DNA of 64,000 bases, taken from Deltaproteobacteria bacterium IMCC39524. Its GTDB lineage: Bacteria > Desulfobacterota > Desulfuromonadia > Desulfuromonadales > BM103. The stretch's first letter is position 1; the number at the start of each line of letters is the position of its first letter. The stretch is taken from NCBI GenBank assembly GCA_029667085.1, contig JARUHJ010000001.1:806001-870000 (forward strand), in the 5' to 3' direction. Under the pieces are notes generated by a model. That model was not told where the DNA came from. It ran no database searches and worked only from the letters and a program-made list of their open reading frames with translations. Both the position numbers and the translations under genes were made by a program. Shown here one piece after another: positions 46,427 through 55,855 of this stretch.

Positions 46427-47722
46427 TTAGAGTTGTCGCCAGTTGATCAGCCTGTAACCCAGGGAGTTTAAAGATTCACCCACGGCACAGCTGTCGTAGT
46501 AGATTTCCAGGCCACCATTCAAAGTCACAGCGTCTCCAGACATGACGGCGCCGGTAATGTTCACCCCTGAGCCACCACCGTTGAAGGTGACAGTGCCGGT
46601 CACCACGACCAGTCCGGTCCAGGTAAAGCCGCCTCCAAGGGTCAGGTCGCCATCAATGATCAGAGTCCCAAAACCATCAACATCCGACATCTTCAATCCG
46701 CCAACATTCCCGGACGTTTCCGAATAGACGGTGACAAAGCTGGCCGCGCTGCCGTAAGTGTCTCCGTTGACATCAGCGGTCAGGGTGACCATCGATGAGG
46801 TGGATTCCTTGAGAGTATCGACGTAGTTACCGAGGTCAAGATCATCAACACCATGATCGACCACGCCAACCACATTTGCTCCACTGATCGACGAAGTCGC
46901 CGGGTCGAGCGTGTAGATGGCAGGCACGTCTGCCACGATACCACAATTATCAGCACCGGAGATGGTTGCCGAGTTGCCGTTTCCGCTTAAATCACCCTCG
47001 GAATAAATAGCTCCGACGACCGGAATGCCGGGGTTTCTGATCACTTCCGCTTCGGTGACATTCAAACTGTCGCCGTTGATGCCGTAGGTGGTGACAATTT
47101 CCACCGGGTGATGTTGCGTCGCGGTCGACGAAGTGAACTGCATGGCCTTAGCCTGCTGTGAGGGGTCGCCGTAGCCATAATAAATGACGTTCCCCCGAGA
47201 CGCGTCAGTGTTGCCCAGAGTGGTGCCGTCGTTATCGAAATAATGAGGGTAACCGGTCGTATGGCCTGACTTCTCAGCGTCGTATTCGCGTTTGTGCCTG
47301 ATCCGCACAAAGTAGCTAAGATCACTTTGCCTGCTATTAGGCTGTATCGTCGTATTTGTGAGGTTGCCGGAGATTGGGATGTAGTTTGTCAAGTCACTGT
47401 CGTAAAAGCGATCGTCAGCTGTCGACCATGTGTCAGAGGTCAGGAGATAGGCCGACCAGTTGGGAACGACGAGTCCCGCAGAATCACCCATATAATCCGG
47501 AGAGGAAGGGCTTACTTTAAGCCTTCTCATGGCCTCCGAGAGACCGGACTCTGCCGAAAAGAAAGATTGCAAGGCCGCTTTTTGTTTTCCCACTGCTTGC
47601 AACTCTGTGCTGGTGACCTTAAGCGCAATCATGCCGAAGATACTCAGCAATGACATGACAAGCAGGCAGATCAGGAGTATTGAACCGCGATCTCTGCCTG
47701 GAAGGTGGATTTCTTTATTCAT
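46427..47722 (-). CDS. PilX-type minor pilin / pilus assembly protein
   Basis: 431 residues. The N-terminus RDRGSILLICLLVMSLLSIF is a PilX N-terminal helix that usually follows a prepilin-like leader. The rest has Gly/Asn/Thr-rich parallel beta-helix-like repeats (GNGNSATISGADN, GDLTLGGGFTWTGLVVVTG, VTFNGG). Known: minor pilins prime type IV pilus assembly at the tip. It is the last of three genes in a row; GGA is upstream. In Geobacter relatives a PilY1 gene usually follows, but none is here. Confidence 0.88.
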   Translation of the reverse strand: MNKEIHLPGRDRGSILLICLLVMSLLSIFGMIALKVTSTELQAVGKQKAALQSFFSAESGLSEAMRRLKVSPSSPDYMGDSAGLVVPNWSAYLLTSDTWSTADDRFYDSDLTNYIPISGNLTNTTIQPNSRQSDLSYFVRIRHKREYDAEKSGHTTGYPHYFDNDGTTLGNTDASRGNVIYYGYGDPSQQAKAMQFTSSTATQHHPVEIVTTYGINGDSLNVTEAEVIRNPGIPVVGAIYSEGDLSGNGNSATISGADNCGIVADVPAIYTLDPATSSISGANVVGVVDHGVDDLDLGNYVDTLKESTSSMVTLTADVNGDTYGSAASFVTVYSETSGNVGGLKMSDVDGFGTLIIDGDLTLGGGFTWTGLVVVTGTVTFNGGGSGVNITGAVMSGDAVTLNGGLEIYYDSCAVGESLNSLGYRLINWRQL

Positions 47723-47761
47723 AGGGGCAGGTTCCTGTATTCTTACTGGGGAAAGCTCGAC

Positions 47762-48166
47762 TCATTGCTTAAGAGAATTGATGGTGAGGCTTTTACTCTC
47801 TCCCCTACTGTTCCACGTCACTGACAGACTGATCGTTTTCATTGCAGACAACGGGACATTTTCACGAACGGTCCATGAGACATTGTAGTTTGCAATGGGG
47901 TTTGGCCCATAAGGACTGGAGGCTTCATCCAGGTTCGCATCATCATAGGGAGAGCTCATCAACTTTTCCATCTGTGAGTGAGCAATCTCAGTCGCCTCGG
48001 TGATAAATCTCGCCGAAGAGTTGTGTTGAATAGCCGTATCCAACATCATTGCCACAGCCAGTAGGCCAACAGCAAAGATAGACACAGCGATCAAAACTTC
48101 AACAAGAGTAAAGCCCTTCTCACGACATAGGTCCAAACCATTCACAGGTTTCTGAGTTAAAGGCAT
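47762..48166 (-). CDS. PilV-type minor prepilin
   Basis: 134 residues. Type IV leader cleavage site CREKGFTLVEVLIAVSIFAVG with the glycine and conserved glutamate at +5. The short mature domain has SVTWNSRGE near its end. Start: ATG 48166 with GGGAG five bases upstream; an in-frame ATG 21 bases earlier overlaps the upstream stop. Known: minor pilin of the type IVa tip complex. 39 bases to the next gene, so one transcript. Confidence 0.92.
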   Translation of the reverse strand: MPLTQKPVNGLDLCREKGFTLVEVLIAVSIFAVGLLAVAMMLDTAIQHNSSARFITEATEIAHSQMEKLMSSPYDDANLDEASSPYGPNPIANYNVSWTVRENVPLSAMKTISLSVTWNSRGESKSLTINSLKQ

Positions 48167-48179
48167 TTCAACTCCCGAC

Positions 48180-48890
48180 TCAATCATTGAGGTTACGGAT
48201 GTGAACCTGGGACGTCAACAATCTGCGGCGATAACCGTCGTTCTGGGCGGGGAGGATTTCAGTCCCCTGCAGGTTTACATATGAATTTGTATTCGTATAT
48301 GAAGGATCTTCCTCTTTTGTTCGACCGATGATGGCTATCTGCACCGAGCGAACATCTTCAATCCGCGAGGCAACCCCACCATCCTCGGTGAGATAAATAA
48401 AGTTAAGGATTTCGATGTTGTCACTCAAGGGGGTACCGTTCCTCTTCAGAACCATACCGCTAAGAGCGTAGGTTATCACTTCTTTTTCCCCACAAGCACT
48501 GCCATCACCATTCAGATCCTGAGAAAAGCTCAGTGAGCTCACTGTGGTTTCAAGGAACCCGACCGATTCCGCTTCCATCACGAGTAAGGTTGCAGCATTG
48601 TCAGCTTCATCTGTGGTTCCGTCACAATCATTATCGACACCGTCACTGGTCGCTCTAAGCTCTGTCAACCCGCCTGGGTTGTAACCTGTTTTCCGGATAT
48701 CACGCTCCATGAGAGACATGCCAAAACGCAGGCCTCGCTGCAACTCCACGACCTGGTCCTGAGTCGCATAGGTTTTCGTTTGCGGTATAAAAATCGAATA
48801 GAGAGCTGACATGACTATCCCTGTAATGGTCAAGGCGATCAGCACCTCAATCAGGGTAAAGCCATGAGAGTGTTTTTTTGCATTATTCAT
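48180..48890 (-). CDS. PilW-type minor prepilin
   Basis: 236 residues. Leader site SHGFTLIEVLIALTITGIV, a conserved helix to about residue 60, and a longer C-terminal domain including MERDIRKTGYNPGG, which is typical of PilW. A DxDxDG-like stretch (VDNDCDGTTDEADN) may bind calcium. Start: ATG 48890 with GGTGG nearby; longer readings add no leader. Known: minor pilin. It is the first gene of the pilW-pilV-pilX set, behind a possible sigma-54 promoter. Confidence 0.92.
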   Translation of the reverse strand: MNNAKKHSHGFTLIEVLIALTITGIVMSALYSIFIPQTKTYATQDQVVELQRGLRFGMSLMERDIRKTGYNPGGLTELRATSDGVDNDCDGTTDEADNAATLLVMEAESVGFLETTVSSLSFSQDLNGDGSACGEKEVITYALSGMVLKRNGTPLSDNIEILNFIYLTEDGGVASRIEDVRSVQIAIIGRTKEEDPSYTNTNSYVNLQGTEILPAQNDGYRRRLLTSQVHIRNLND

Positions 48891-48935
48891 GTCACCCACC
48901 TGTGCATTTCCGCCATGAGTCATACATATGGGTAG

Positions 48936-48951
48936 TGCTATAAGTGTGCCG
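48936..48951 (-). promoter_or_regulatory. Possible sigma-54 promoter of pilW-pilV-pilX
   Basis: On the minus strand CGGCAC, ACTTA, TAGCA: the invariant GG and GC are ten bases apart as required, with one mismatch in each box from TGGCAC-N5-TTGCA. The start of transcription would be near 48925, 35 bases before the ATG. Pilin genes in related bacteria are often RpoN-dependent. Weaker than the site at 23364. Confidence 0.45.
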
Positions 48952-49146
48952 TATGCATAGGCGCCGATCACTTAGGGACCGAGATGACGTTCCATTGGCC
49001 CTTTGCGAAACAAAGACACCTGGCTTCAAGTGTCCAGAACCCGGTTTCTTCTCAAAAATCATGCATTTATTGCAGATTGTTTCACGAGTTTTATGCACAC
49101 CTTAAAGCAGGAAGCTCTTCGACAAGCATTAATCAACCTGCGGTGA

Positions 49147-50361
49147 TTAGTTTAACTTGGCCGCGATAAACGCAGTGGTCCAGGCCGCCTGAAAATTATA
49201 GCCACCAGTGATACCGTCTACATCCATGACCTCTCCTGCAAAGTAGAGGTTTTTACACACCTTGCTCTGCATCGTCTTGAAGTCGACACTCTCCAGGCTC
49301 ACCCCTCCGCAGGTCACAAACTCTTCCCGAAAATGAGTTCGTCCATTAACATCATAGACATCATTAGTCAGCACACGAGCGAGACTGTTCACTCCGCTCT
49401 TACCCAATTCTCCCCACTTTTTTGCAGGCGGCAAGCCACTTTTTGCGATCAGGTGAAGCCATAACCGTTCGGGTAAGGCAAAGGGCCTGACGTTGGACAA
49501 GATCTTTTTCCCATGCGCGTTGCAGAGCCCTTGAAGTTGGGCAAAGACCTCATCATAATTACGCACGTTAGTCCAGTTGACCTGGACTCTGAACAGGTAA
49601 CCGACCTCGTGCAGCAACCTCGCGCCAAGCGCCGAAAGTTTCAAGATTGCCGGACCGCTCATCCCCCAATGAGTGAACAGGACGGGGCCATCGCTTTTGA
49701 GTTTGGTGCCCTGGATGCTGACAAGGGTCTTTTCAACAACAACCCCCATCAATTCGGCAACCTCTTCATCGGGCATTTTAAAGGTGAACAAGGAGGGAAC
49801 AGGATCTTCAATTTTATGATGTAACTTTTCCAGCCACAGCAAACCGTCCCTGCGAGGAGAACCGCCGCTGGCCACGATCACCTTGTCAAAGCAGCGGGCT
49901 GACGTTTTTTCCCCAATAAAGGTCAGGTGTAATTTGCCACAGACTTCATCGATGGCTTTTACACCTCTACCGGGTTCAACCGCAATTCCCAATTCACGGG
50001 CTAGCTCCAGGAAGCAGTCAATGACGCTTTGAGAATTTTGCGAGCGGGGAAAAACGCAGCCATCCTCCTCGACAACCAAAGCGACGCCGCGAGACTCAAA
50101 CCATTTCATCGTATCTTTGTTATCGAAAAGGTAGAACGCTCTTTTTAACGCTTTTCCTCCCCGGGGATAGGCCTCGGAGAGTTCTGCATTACCTGAGCAG
50201 TCGTTGGTGAGATTGCAGCGACCGCCACCGGAGACTTTAACCTTGGAGAGGACCTCCTTTGATTTCTCAAAGATGGTCACCTCAGCGTCCGGATAATTTT
50301 CCTTAACATTGATAGCCGCAAAAAAACCTGCCGCACCACCACCGACAACAGCTACATCCAC
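49147..50361 (-). CDS. HI0933/BaiN-type FAD-dependent oxidoreductase
   Basis: 404 residues. FAD-binding start VAVVGGGAAGFFAAI, then SGGGRCNLTNDC, VIVASGGSPRRDG, and LYFAGEVMDVDGITGGYNFQAA at the end, all typical of HI0933-like flavoproteins (COG2081). Known: role of the family is poorly defined; BaiN is reported in bile acid modification, others are unassigned. GAGG is upstream of the ATG. Single gene. Confidence 0.94.
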   Translation of the reverse strand: MDVAVVGGGAAGFFAAINVKENYPDAEVTIFEKSKEVLSKVKVSGGGRCNLTNDCSGNAELSEAYPRGGKALKRAFYLFDNKDTMKWFESRGVALVVEEDGCVFPRSQNSQSVIDCFLELARELGIAVEPGRGVKAIDEVCGKLHLTFIGEKTSARCFDKVIVASGGSPRRDGLLWLEKLHHKIEDPVPSLFTFKMPDEEVAELMGVVVEKTLVSIQGTKLKSDGPVLFTHWGMSGPAILKLSALGARLLHEVGYLFRVQVNWTNVRNYDEVFAQLQGLCNAHGKKILSNVRPFALPERLWLHLIAKSGLPPAKKWGELGKSGVNSLARVLTNDVYDVNGRTHFREEFVTCGGVSLESVDFKTMQSKVCKNLYFAGEVMDVDGITGGYNFQAAWTTAFIAAKLN

Positions 50362-50659
50362 ATTGTGACCTCGTAACCTTTCAGCCCTACGGGTTTGGTT
50401 ATCATTTGATTCATCTTAGTAAATAACCGAAATTTTTCCAACACATGGCTTCTTTACTTCCCCGCGCCGCCCTTGTCGTTTCTTCTTGCGATTTCTTTAA
50501 GTCTCTAAGGGCCTTACATCATTCGGACCGCAAAGGTTGCTTAGAATTCCGGAGCGAGAGCTCTATCTGAAAGAGACCGGCTCAAACCTTTACCTTCCCG
50601 ATATTTAGAGTAGATTGTTATTATATCATCTCACACATGGCTGCACGGGGAAGACTCCA

Positions 50660-51097
50660 ATGCTTACAGGACGTCTGCAGGCGACATTGTTCTTTCTTGC
50701 GTTATCAGTTAACACCAACCCCGCCTGGGCCGTACAGGCCCATGGTGGAGCCGAGGGTCTGCTTTCCCACCAGATTGGCCATCTCCTGTTTGCAACCGGT
50801 ATGGGCTATTTGCTTTTCCGACTTCGCACCATGCGCCAATCAGGTAGAGGTTGGCTTGAGTTTAAAACGAGTATCTGGCTGCTCATTGCCTGGAACGTGG
50901 TGACCTTTACAGGTCACTGGATGAATGAATTCATAACCAAAGAGCAGTTCATCAAGGATCAAACAACCATCCTTTCTTTTACTATCGCAAACCTTCCTGA
51001 TGCGATTTACTACCTGACAAGACTTGACCACTTGATCCTGGTCCCTTCTTTTACCTTCTTGCTTCTAGCGTTAAGAAAGAGGGGGATGCCGCAATGA
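50660..51097 (+). CDS. His-rich integral membrane protein upstream of a histidine kinase
   Basis: 145 residues with a signal peptide-like first helix (LQATLFFLALSVNTNPAWAV) and three or four further helices. Histidines cluster near the membrane: HGGAEGLLSHQIGHLLF, TGHWMNEF and LDHLILVPSF. They could bind haem or a metal, but no known family was recognised. Start at ATG 50660 behind GGGGAAGA; a TTG 45 bases earlier was rejected. Its stop overlaps the next ATG (ATGA), so it is tightly coupled to the kinase, and is a candidate sensor partner. Confidence 0.8.
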   Translation: MLTGRLQATLFFLALSVNTNPAWAVQAHGGAEGLLSHQIGHLLFATGMGYLLFRLRTMRQSGRGWLEFKTSIWLLIAWNVVTFTGHWMNEFITKEQFIKDQTTILSFTIANLPDAIYYLTRLDHLILVPSFTFLLLALRKRGMPQ

Positions 51098-52944
51098 ATG
51101 CTCCGTGGAGCCTTGTCGTATTCGTTGATATTTTAGGTTCTGTTCTGATGCTGCTGGTTTCCTGGTGGTGTGCGCTATACGCCCGGCAGTTGATCAAAAA
51201 TAAACCTGACGATGTTTTCCGAAACTATATCTTCCTCTTTACACTGGCCATGTTGTTTTTTGCCGTGTCTCGTTCTTTCGGTCATCTGGTCAAGCAAATC
51301 CTGCTTTTGAACGGCATGGAGAACATCTGGGCACAGATCGCTCCCTTTAGCGGTGCCGTAAATTCAACGACTTTCATTGTGATCTTTGCACTAAGTCTCT
51401 CTTTTTACCGCTTCCAGAAAGTTCATTCAGAGATTGAGTATTACAAAGACAACCTTGAAGTCAGGATCAAGATACGAACAGCAGAGCTTGAAAACTCGAA
51501 GAACACGCTTGAAAACATTCTCAACAACTCCAACCCCATTAATATTACATCCATAAACTTTGATCAATTACAAGCCAACAAGGCCTATTATTCGCTGTGG
51601 CCAAAAGATCGCAACAATGCAGATATAATTAAATGTTATGAGTCACGGCCAGGAGACCATTGCCATACAGATGATTGCCCTCTTAAGCTTATTATCGAGG
51701 GGAGCGAAGAAGTCGTTCAGGAGGTTTCAAAAAACCTCAATGGTGAGATCAAGAGCTTCATTGTTACGGCGAGACCCTTTTACGATGTTGATGGCAAATT
51801 AATCGGCATGGTTGAAAGTTTCCAGGACATAACCGAACGCAAGAGGGCGGAGAAAGCAATGCAGGATAGTGAAGAACGCTTTCGCCAAATATTCGAGTCC
51901 AACCCGGACCCGGTCATCCTGGCAAGGTTACAGGATGGTACAATCCTCGACGTTAACAAGGCCTTTGAGAATGCGACAGGGATCACAAGGGTTTCGGCGC
52001 TGGGCCACAACTCGGAAGACCTGGCCCTCTGGACAGATCAGAGTCAAAGGGAGTCCTTTCGAAAGGCACTGCAAACGCATGGTGAAGTCGACAACTATGA
52101 GGCCAGCTTTCGAGTCCATGGAGGACAGAATAGAACAGCTCTGGTTTCTGCCCGCATACTCAATCTCCACGACGATTCCTGCATCCTGCTTGTCATACGT
52201 GACATTACCACCGAAAAAGAAGCAGAGCGCGTTCTGATCGAAATGGATCAGATGAAGAGCGAATTGATAACAACAGCCGCACACGAACTGAACACGCCCC
52301 TGAGTGCCATAATGGGTTACACAGAACTACTGATAAGCCCGGAAATCTCCGGAGACCTGAGCAAGGAACAAAAGCTGGGTTTTCTCCACGAAATATACGA
52401 CAAGGGAGACGCTCTCAGCCACATCATTGACAATCTCCTTGACATTGGCCGCATCGATTGCGGGCAGCCAGCAGCCCTGGACCTGCATGAAGCTGACTTC
52501 GTGGAAGTCTTGGGCAAAACGATTGCCTTCTTCCGCTTGCACGACAAGGAACACACTTACACCCTCGACATACCGAAGGAGCCTGTGAAGTCGACACTTA
52601 TCATCGACCGCCATCGCATCAACCAGGTTCTCGAGAATCTGCTGAGTAATGCAATGAAGTACTCACCCAAAGGCACAGAAATCATGCTAAAGGGCAGGCT
52701 GCAAAAGGAGGGGTGGGAAGTTCGCGTCATGGACCAGGGTATCGGAATGGAACAGGAGCAACTCGACCAAATTTACGACAAGTTCTACCGCGCGGATTCA
52801 TCAGATACCTCAATCGGCGGCCTCGGCCTCGGCATGAGCATCGCCAGGCAGATCATAGAGTCACATAGTGGAGAGATCAGAGTGGAAAGTGCCATGGGTG
52901 AAGGGACCACGGTTATATTTAACCTGCCTTTCTCTAAGAGCTGA
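51094..52944 (+). CDS. PAS-domain sensor histidine kinase
   Basis: 616 residues. Three membrane helices (about 8-28, 45-70, 88-104), a coiled coil (112-140), a first PAS-like domain (about 140-245) with a cysteine group C181, C190, C195, a second PAS (about 258-370), then HisKA with H397 (TTAAHELNTPLSAIMGYTEL) and an ATPase domain (NLLSNAMKYS, MDQGIGMEQEQ, GGLGLGMSIARQIIE). Known: autophosphorylates on the histidine and passes phosphate to a response regulator; no regulator gene is adjacent, so it is an orphan. Coupled to the upstream membrane protein. Confidence 0.95.
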   Translation: MNAPWSLVVFVDILGSVLMLLVSWWCALYARQLIKNKPDDVFRNYIFLFTLAMLFFAVSRSFGHLVKQILLLNGMENIWAQIAPFSGAVNSTTFIVIFALSLSFYRFQKVHSEIEYYKDNLEVRIKIRTAELENSKNTLENILNNSNPINITSINFDQLQANKAYYSLWPKDRNNADIIKCYESRPGDHCHTDDCPLKLIIEGSEEVVQEVSKNLNGEIKSFIVTARPFYDVDGKLIGMVESFQDITERKRAEKAMQDSEERFRQIFESNPDPVILARLQDGTILDVNKAFENATGITRVSALGHNSEDLALWTDQSQRESFRKALQTHGEVDNYEASFRVHGGQNRTALVSARILNLHDDSCILLVIRDITTEKEAERVLIEMDQMKSELITTAAHELNTPLSAIMGYTELLISPEISGDLSKEQKLGFLHEIYDKGDALSHIIDNLLDIGRIDCGQPAALDLHEADFVEVLGKTIAFFRLHDKEHTYTLDIPKEPVKSTLIIDRHRINQVLENLLSNAMKYSPKGTEIMLKGRLQKEGWEVRVMDQGIGMEQEQLDQIYDKFYRADSSDTSIGGLGLGMSIARQIIESHSGEIRVESAMGEGTTVIFNLPFSKS

Positions 52945-52995
52945 CTTGAGGTGTATCATCGAAGGGAAGATGTTAAGACTGATTTTTTTGAGTTA

Positions 52996-53038
52996 AAAGC
53001 CAAGGCCTCCAGGAAGTAATCCTGACGGCCTTGGCTTT
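52996..53038. terminator. Bidirectional terminator, kinase and vWA-OmpA genes
   Basis: AAAGCCAAGGCC (52996-53007) is the exact reverse complement of GGCCTTGGCTTT (53027-53038), with a 19-base loop. It lies between convergent genes. Confidence 0.85.
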
Positions 53039-53068
53039 ATAGCAGTAAAGATCGTCCAATTGTCTGAA

Positions 53069-54184
53069 TCAGTTAACTCCAGCAATAAAGCCGACAACAC
53101 GACGGTTCTTCTGGCGGCCTGCTTCTGTATCATTAGGAGCAACGGGTGCAGCGGAGCCATACCAGAAGGTCGAGATTCGACTTGGATCAATGTTGAATTT
53201 TTTAACCAGGTAACGAGCAACAGCCTCGACTCGCTTGTGGGATAAAGCGAGATTGTATTCTTCTGTGCCGACGTTGTCCGTATGACCCGCCAGGACAATA
53301 TAGCTGAGAGGGTTGCTCTGGAGGATTTCACCAACGGTATCCAGTTCCGCGCCGAACTCAACATTGATCTCTGCATCATCAAAACCAAACTTGATGCGGT
53401 CCAGGTTGAAACCAACAACCTCTTCCCGGGTTTCAGCCGTAACGATAAAAGTCTCTTCAAGGGCAAAGACCGAGCCAGAGAAGACCTCGGGTCGCTCTAT
53501 CATGTCTTCAAAAGAATGTACCCTGGAGGCTTCGTTAATAGAGGCAACGGCCTCCATAAGCTTAACTTTGACCTCTTCATCAGTCGTGCTGATCACCTGG
53601 AAATCAACATCATGCTTGCTGGCAATTTTCCGCGCCAGCGTCAGAGGGCTGTCAGTAGCCCCTTCATCACTATGAGTTCCATCAGTAAACAAGAACACTA
53701 CGGTATTGCCAGAGAGACCATCAAGAAAGCTTCCAAGCTTTCTCATGGCAGCAACCATCAGGGTCGGGCCACTTGCTTCTTTTGGCAGCTCATCGACAGC
53801 CTTCTGAAACTCAGCCTTTTTGAAGGGCTGCAGTTTATAGAATACGGTTCTTGGGTCCTCTTTGTTAGAAGGGGTGTATGAGTACAACCCGACTTTCAGC
53901 TCAGGATAAGAATCCGGCAGTAAATCAGCTCTCCGCTTCAGAATCGTTGTCGCTGCAGCCAGCTTCGACATGCCGCTATCGCCAAAGGGTTCACCCATAG
54001 ATCCTGAACTATCGAACAAGATAATTACGTTGTCAGCAATACGTCTCAAAGTCTCAATTTTGTCAATTTTTTTAACGACTGAGGTTGCGACCACAGCCTC
54101 AAGTGCACGACTCTCCGGCACAAGGCCGCCGAGAACAAACGCCGTAGCAACGAAAATCATGACAGCAGTCTTTTTTTTAACCAT
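53069..54184 (-). CDS. von Willebrand factor A plus OmpA-domain fusion protein
   Basis: 371 residues. Signal peptide, vWA domain at about 40-215 with the metal-ion site NVIILFDSSGSMGEP and VFLFTDGTHSDEGATDSP, then an OmpA domain at about 250-365 (VLAGHTDNVGTEEYNLALSHKR, FWYGSAAPVAPN, GRQKNRRVVGFI). Known: vWA binds protein partners through a metal; OmpA domains bind peptidoglycan. Inferred: a periplasmic scaffold linking a partner to the wall. Clear Shine-Dalgarno AAGGAG. Single gene. Confidence 0.93.
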   Translation of the reverse strand: MVKKKTAVMIFVATAFVLGGLVPESRALEAVVATSVVKKIDKIETLRRIADNVIILFDSSGSMGEPFGDSGMSKLAAATTILKRRADLLPDSYPELKVGLYSYTPSNKEDPRTVFYKLQPFKKAEFQKAVDELPKEASGPTLMVAAMRKLGSFLDGLSGNTVVFLFTDGTHSDEGATDSPLTLARKIASKHDVDFQVISTTDEEVKVKLMEAVASINEASRVHSFEDMIERPEVFSGSVFALEETFIVTAETREEVVGFNLDRIKFGFDDAEINVEFGAELDTVGEILQSNPLSYIVLAGHTDNVGTEEYNLALSHKRVEAVARYLVKKFNIDPSRISTFWYGSAAPVAPNDTEAGRQKNRRVVGFIAGVN

Positions 54185-54472
54185 CTTGTAACTCCTTATA
54201 AGTATTTGGTTTGGTGTTTACAATTTTTGACCGTGGACCTGTTTGCAAAAGTTATAGCAAAGACCTGCCGGATAGCAATGTAACGAAACACAATTCAATG
54301 GAAGTTCTTTTATCTTTAGCCGTGCTGTTTGCCCCCATTCCGCTGGAAACATAAGCAATAATCGTTGACCACACTCTTCATGAGAGGTTATTAGTTGTTT
54401 GTCTCTATGTTGGTCAAATGAGTCATGGAAGCCGTCTTTTTAACTGAGCCCCTGTTTACTTGAGGATATAAA

Positions 54473-55093
54473 ATGAAAGTTAAGTCGCTCTTTCTTTACC
54501 TGGCCTTGGTCTTTTTATCCACAGAGGTTTGCGCAAACCCTATCGACGGCTTTGATGGTTTCAAATGGGGCACGACTAAAAACGAGATCGTAGAGGCCAG
54601 AGGCGATGAACCCATAATCTGGGGAGACTTTGAAGTCTGGCAGGCAAAAGACGGTGAAACCGTGAGCGGTTTCCCAATAAAGTTGATTGGTTATGAATTC
54701 AAGGATGGCTGCGATGAAAACAATGTGACTCGGTCAAGGCCCTGTTTCCTTGGAGGGGGAGCCTACCTTCTGGAAACAACTTCAACAGATGACATCGCTA
54801 CACTCACAGGACTTCTCAGGGGTAAATATGGGAAAGACAGGATAACGCATGAAGTGGTGAAAAAAAGTCATCCGAGTGATGGTTTCCTCTATGCGAACAT
54901 AAACAGCACTCGCCACATATGGCAACAGGCTGACAAATCTGCCATTGAGCTGTTTTATAAAAGTTACGACAGAGATTTTGTTGAGAATTTAAATGAAGTG
55001 AAAAAGGGCGTATTCAGAGTCGGAGTCAGATATTACAGCTCTGACTATATGAAGCAAACAGAAAGCACGAAAACCAGGAAAAAATCGTTCTAA
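54473..55093 (+). CDS. Predicted exported protein, unknown function
   Basis: 206 residues. Signal peptide (KVKSLFLYLALVFLSTEVCA), then a soluble domain beginning IDGFDGFKWGTTKNEI and containing two cysteines in KDGCDENNVTRSRPCFLGGG. The early 'GF.WG.....' pattern resembles small periplasmic proteins of unknown function seen in many bacteria. GAGG precedes the ATG. No catalytic motif recognised. Single gene. Confidence 0.82.
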   Translation: MKVKSLFLYLALVFLSTEVCANPIDGFDGFKWGTTKNEIVEARGDEPIIWGDFEVWQAKDGETVSGFPIKLIGYEFKDGCDENNVTRSRPCFLGGGAYLLETTSTDDIATLTGLLRGKYGKDRITHEVVKKSHPSDGFLYANINSTRHIWQQADKSAIELFYKSYDRDFVENLNEVKKGVFRVGVRYYSSDYMKQTESTKTRKKSF

Positions 55094-55170
55094 GGTGAGT
55101 CGTCTTTTTTGAGTGTGTCGAACGCTAGAATGTCGATATTGAAAATTTTTATGCCCACCCAATTATTTGC

Positions 55171-55797
55171 TTATTCGATAATCAGGTTGGGTAGTTCATC
55201 GGTATCGTCAGCCTTAACAGGGAAATGCTCTGCGAGCAGTTGACCACAGCTCTCAATAGCTGCACAGAGAGCATTACAGGTGTCACCACGATGGATTCCT
55301 TCGGTGATAATCTGGACAACTGCATCCCAGAAGTTGGCAGGGACGACATCGTTAATCCCACGATCAGCCAGCACATGAACCCGGCGTTCGAAGAGAGAGA
55401 TAAGAATAAGGATGCCGGTTTCGTCGCGGGTATGGTGCAGGCCCTGTTCAAGAAAGGAAATTATCGCTTTCTCCTCAACTTCGGCGCTGATCTCAACCGG
55501 GTGAATGAGACGTCGACGGAGAGTAGGAAGCTTGCGGATAAGGAGCTTGAAAGGAAAGTAGCAAAGAGCAAAGAGCCACAGGAAATGCCAGAGAGATTCG
55601 CCGAAAAAGCCCCAGCTGAGAGAGACTGCCGTCGCCAGTGAAAAAAGACCGGCGCCGAGGATTTCAGCTCGTGGGTAGTCATAAGACTCATCAACCACCA
55701 TCGGCACAATTTCACCACTGGTTTGTATCTCAACCTGCTGCACTGCCGATTCAATGCGTTTTCTTTCTGCTTCGGTGAAGAGCTCTTTTGCTATCAT
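55171..55797 (-). CDS. TPM-domain membrane protein
   Basis: 208 residues. Starts with a TPM-type strand (LFTEAERKRIESAVQQVEIQ, TSGEIVPMVVD), then one or two membrane helices (LFSLATAVSLSWGFFGESL), and a second TPM-like part with ARRxVHVLAD-type signature (RRVHVLADRGINDVV). Known: TPM domains occur in membrane-associated proteins; partner of LemA. It is the third gene of the LemA-TPM-TPM set, 58 bases after the YgcG-like gene. Confidence 0.9.
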   Translation of the reverse strand: MIAKELFTEAERKRIESAVQQVEIQTSGEIVPMVVDESYDYPRAEILGAGLFSLATAVSLSWGFFGESLWHFLWLFALCYFPFKLLIRKLPTLRRRLIHPVEISAEVEEKAIISFLEQGLHHTRDETGILILISLFERRVHVLADRGINDVVPANFWDAVVQIITEGIHRGDTCNALCAAIESCGQLLAEHFPVKADDTDELPNLIIE

Positions 55798-55855
55798 TTG
55801 GGACCTTTGTCTCGTTCCAGATCAGTCATTAATCGCTGCCAGGTGCCGCGTACTA

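Noticed and set aside
50451-50577. Plus-strand frame of 41 codons
   Set aside because: No ribosome site and composition of noncoding DNA.
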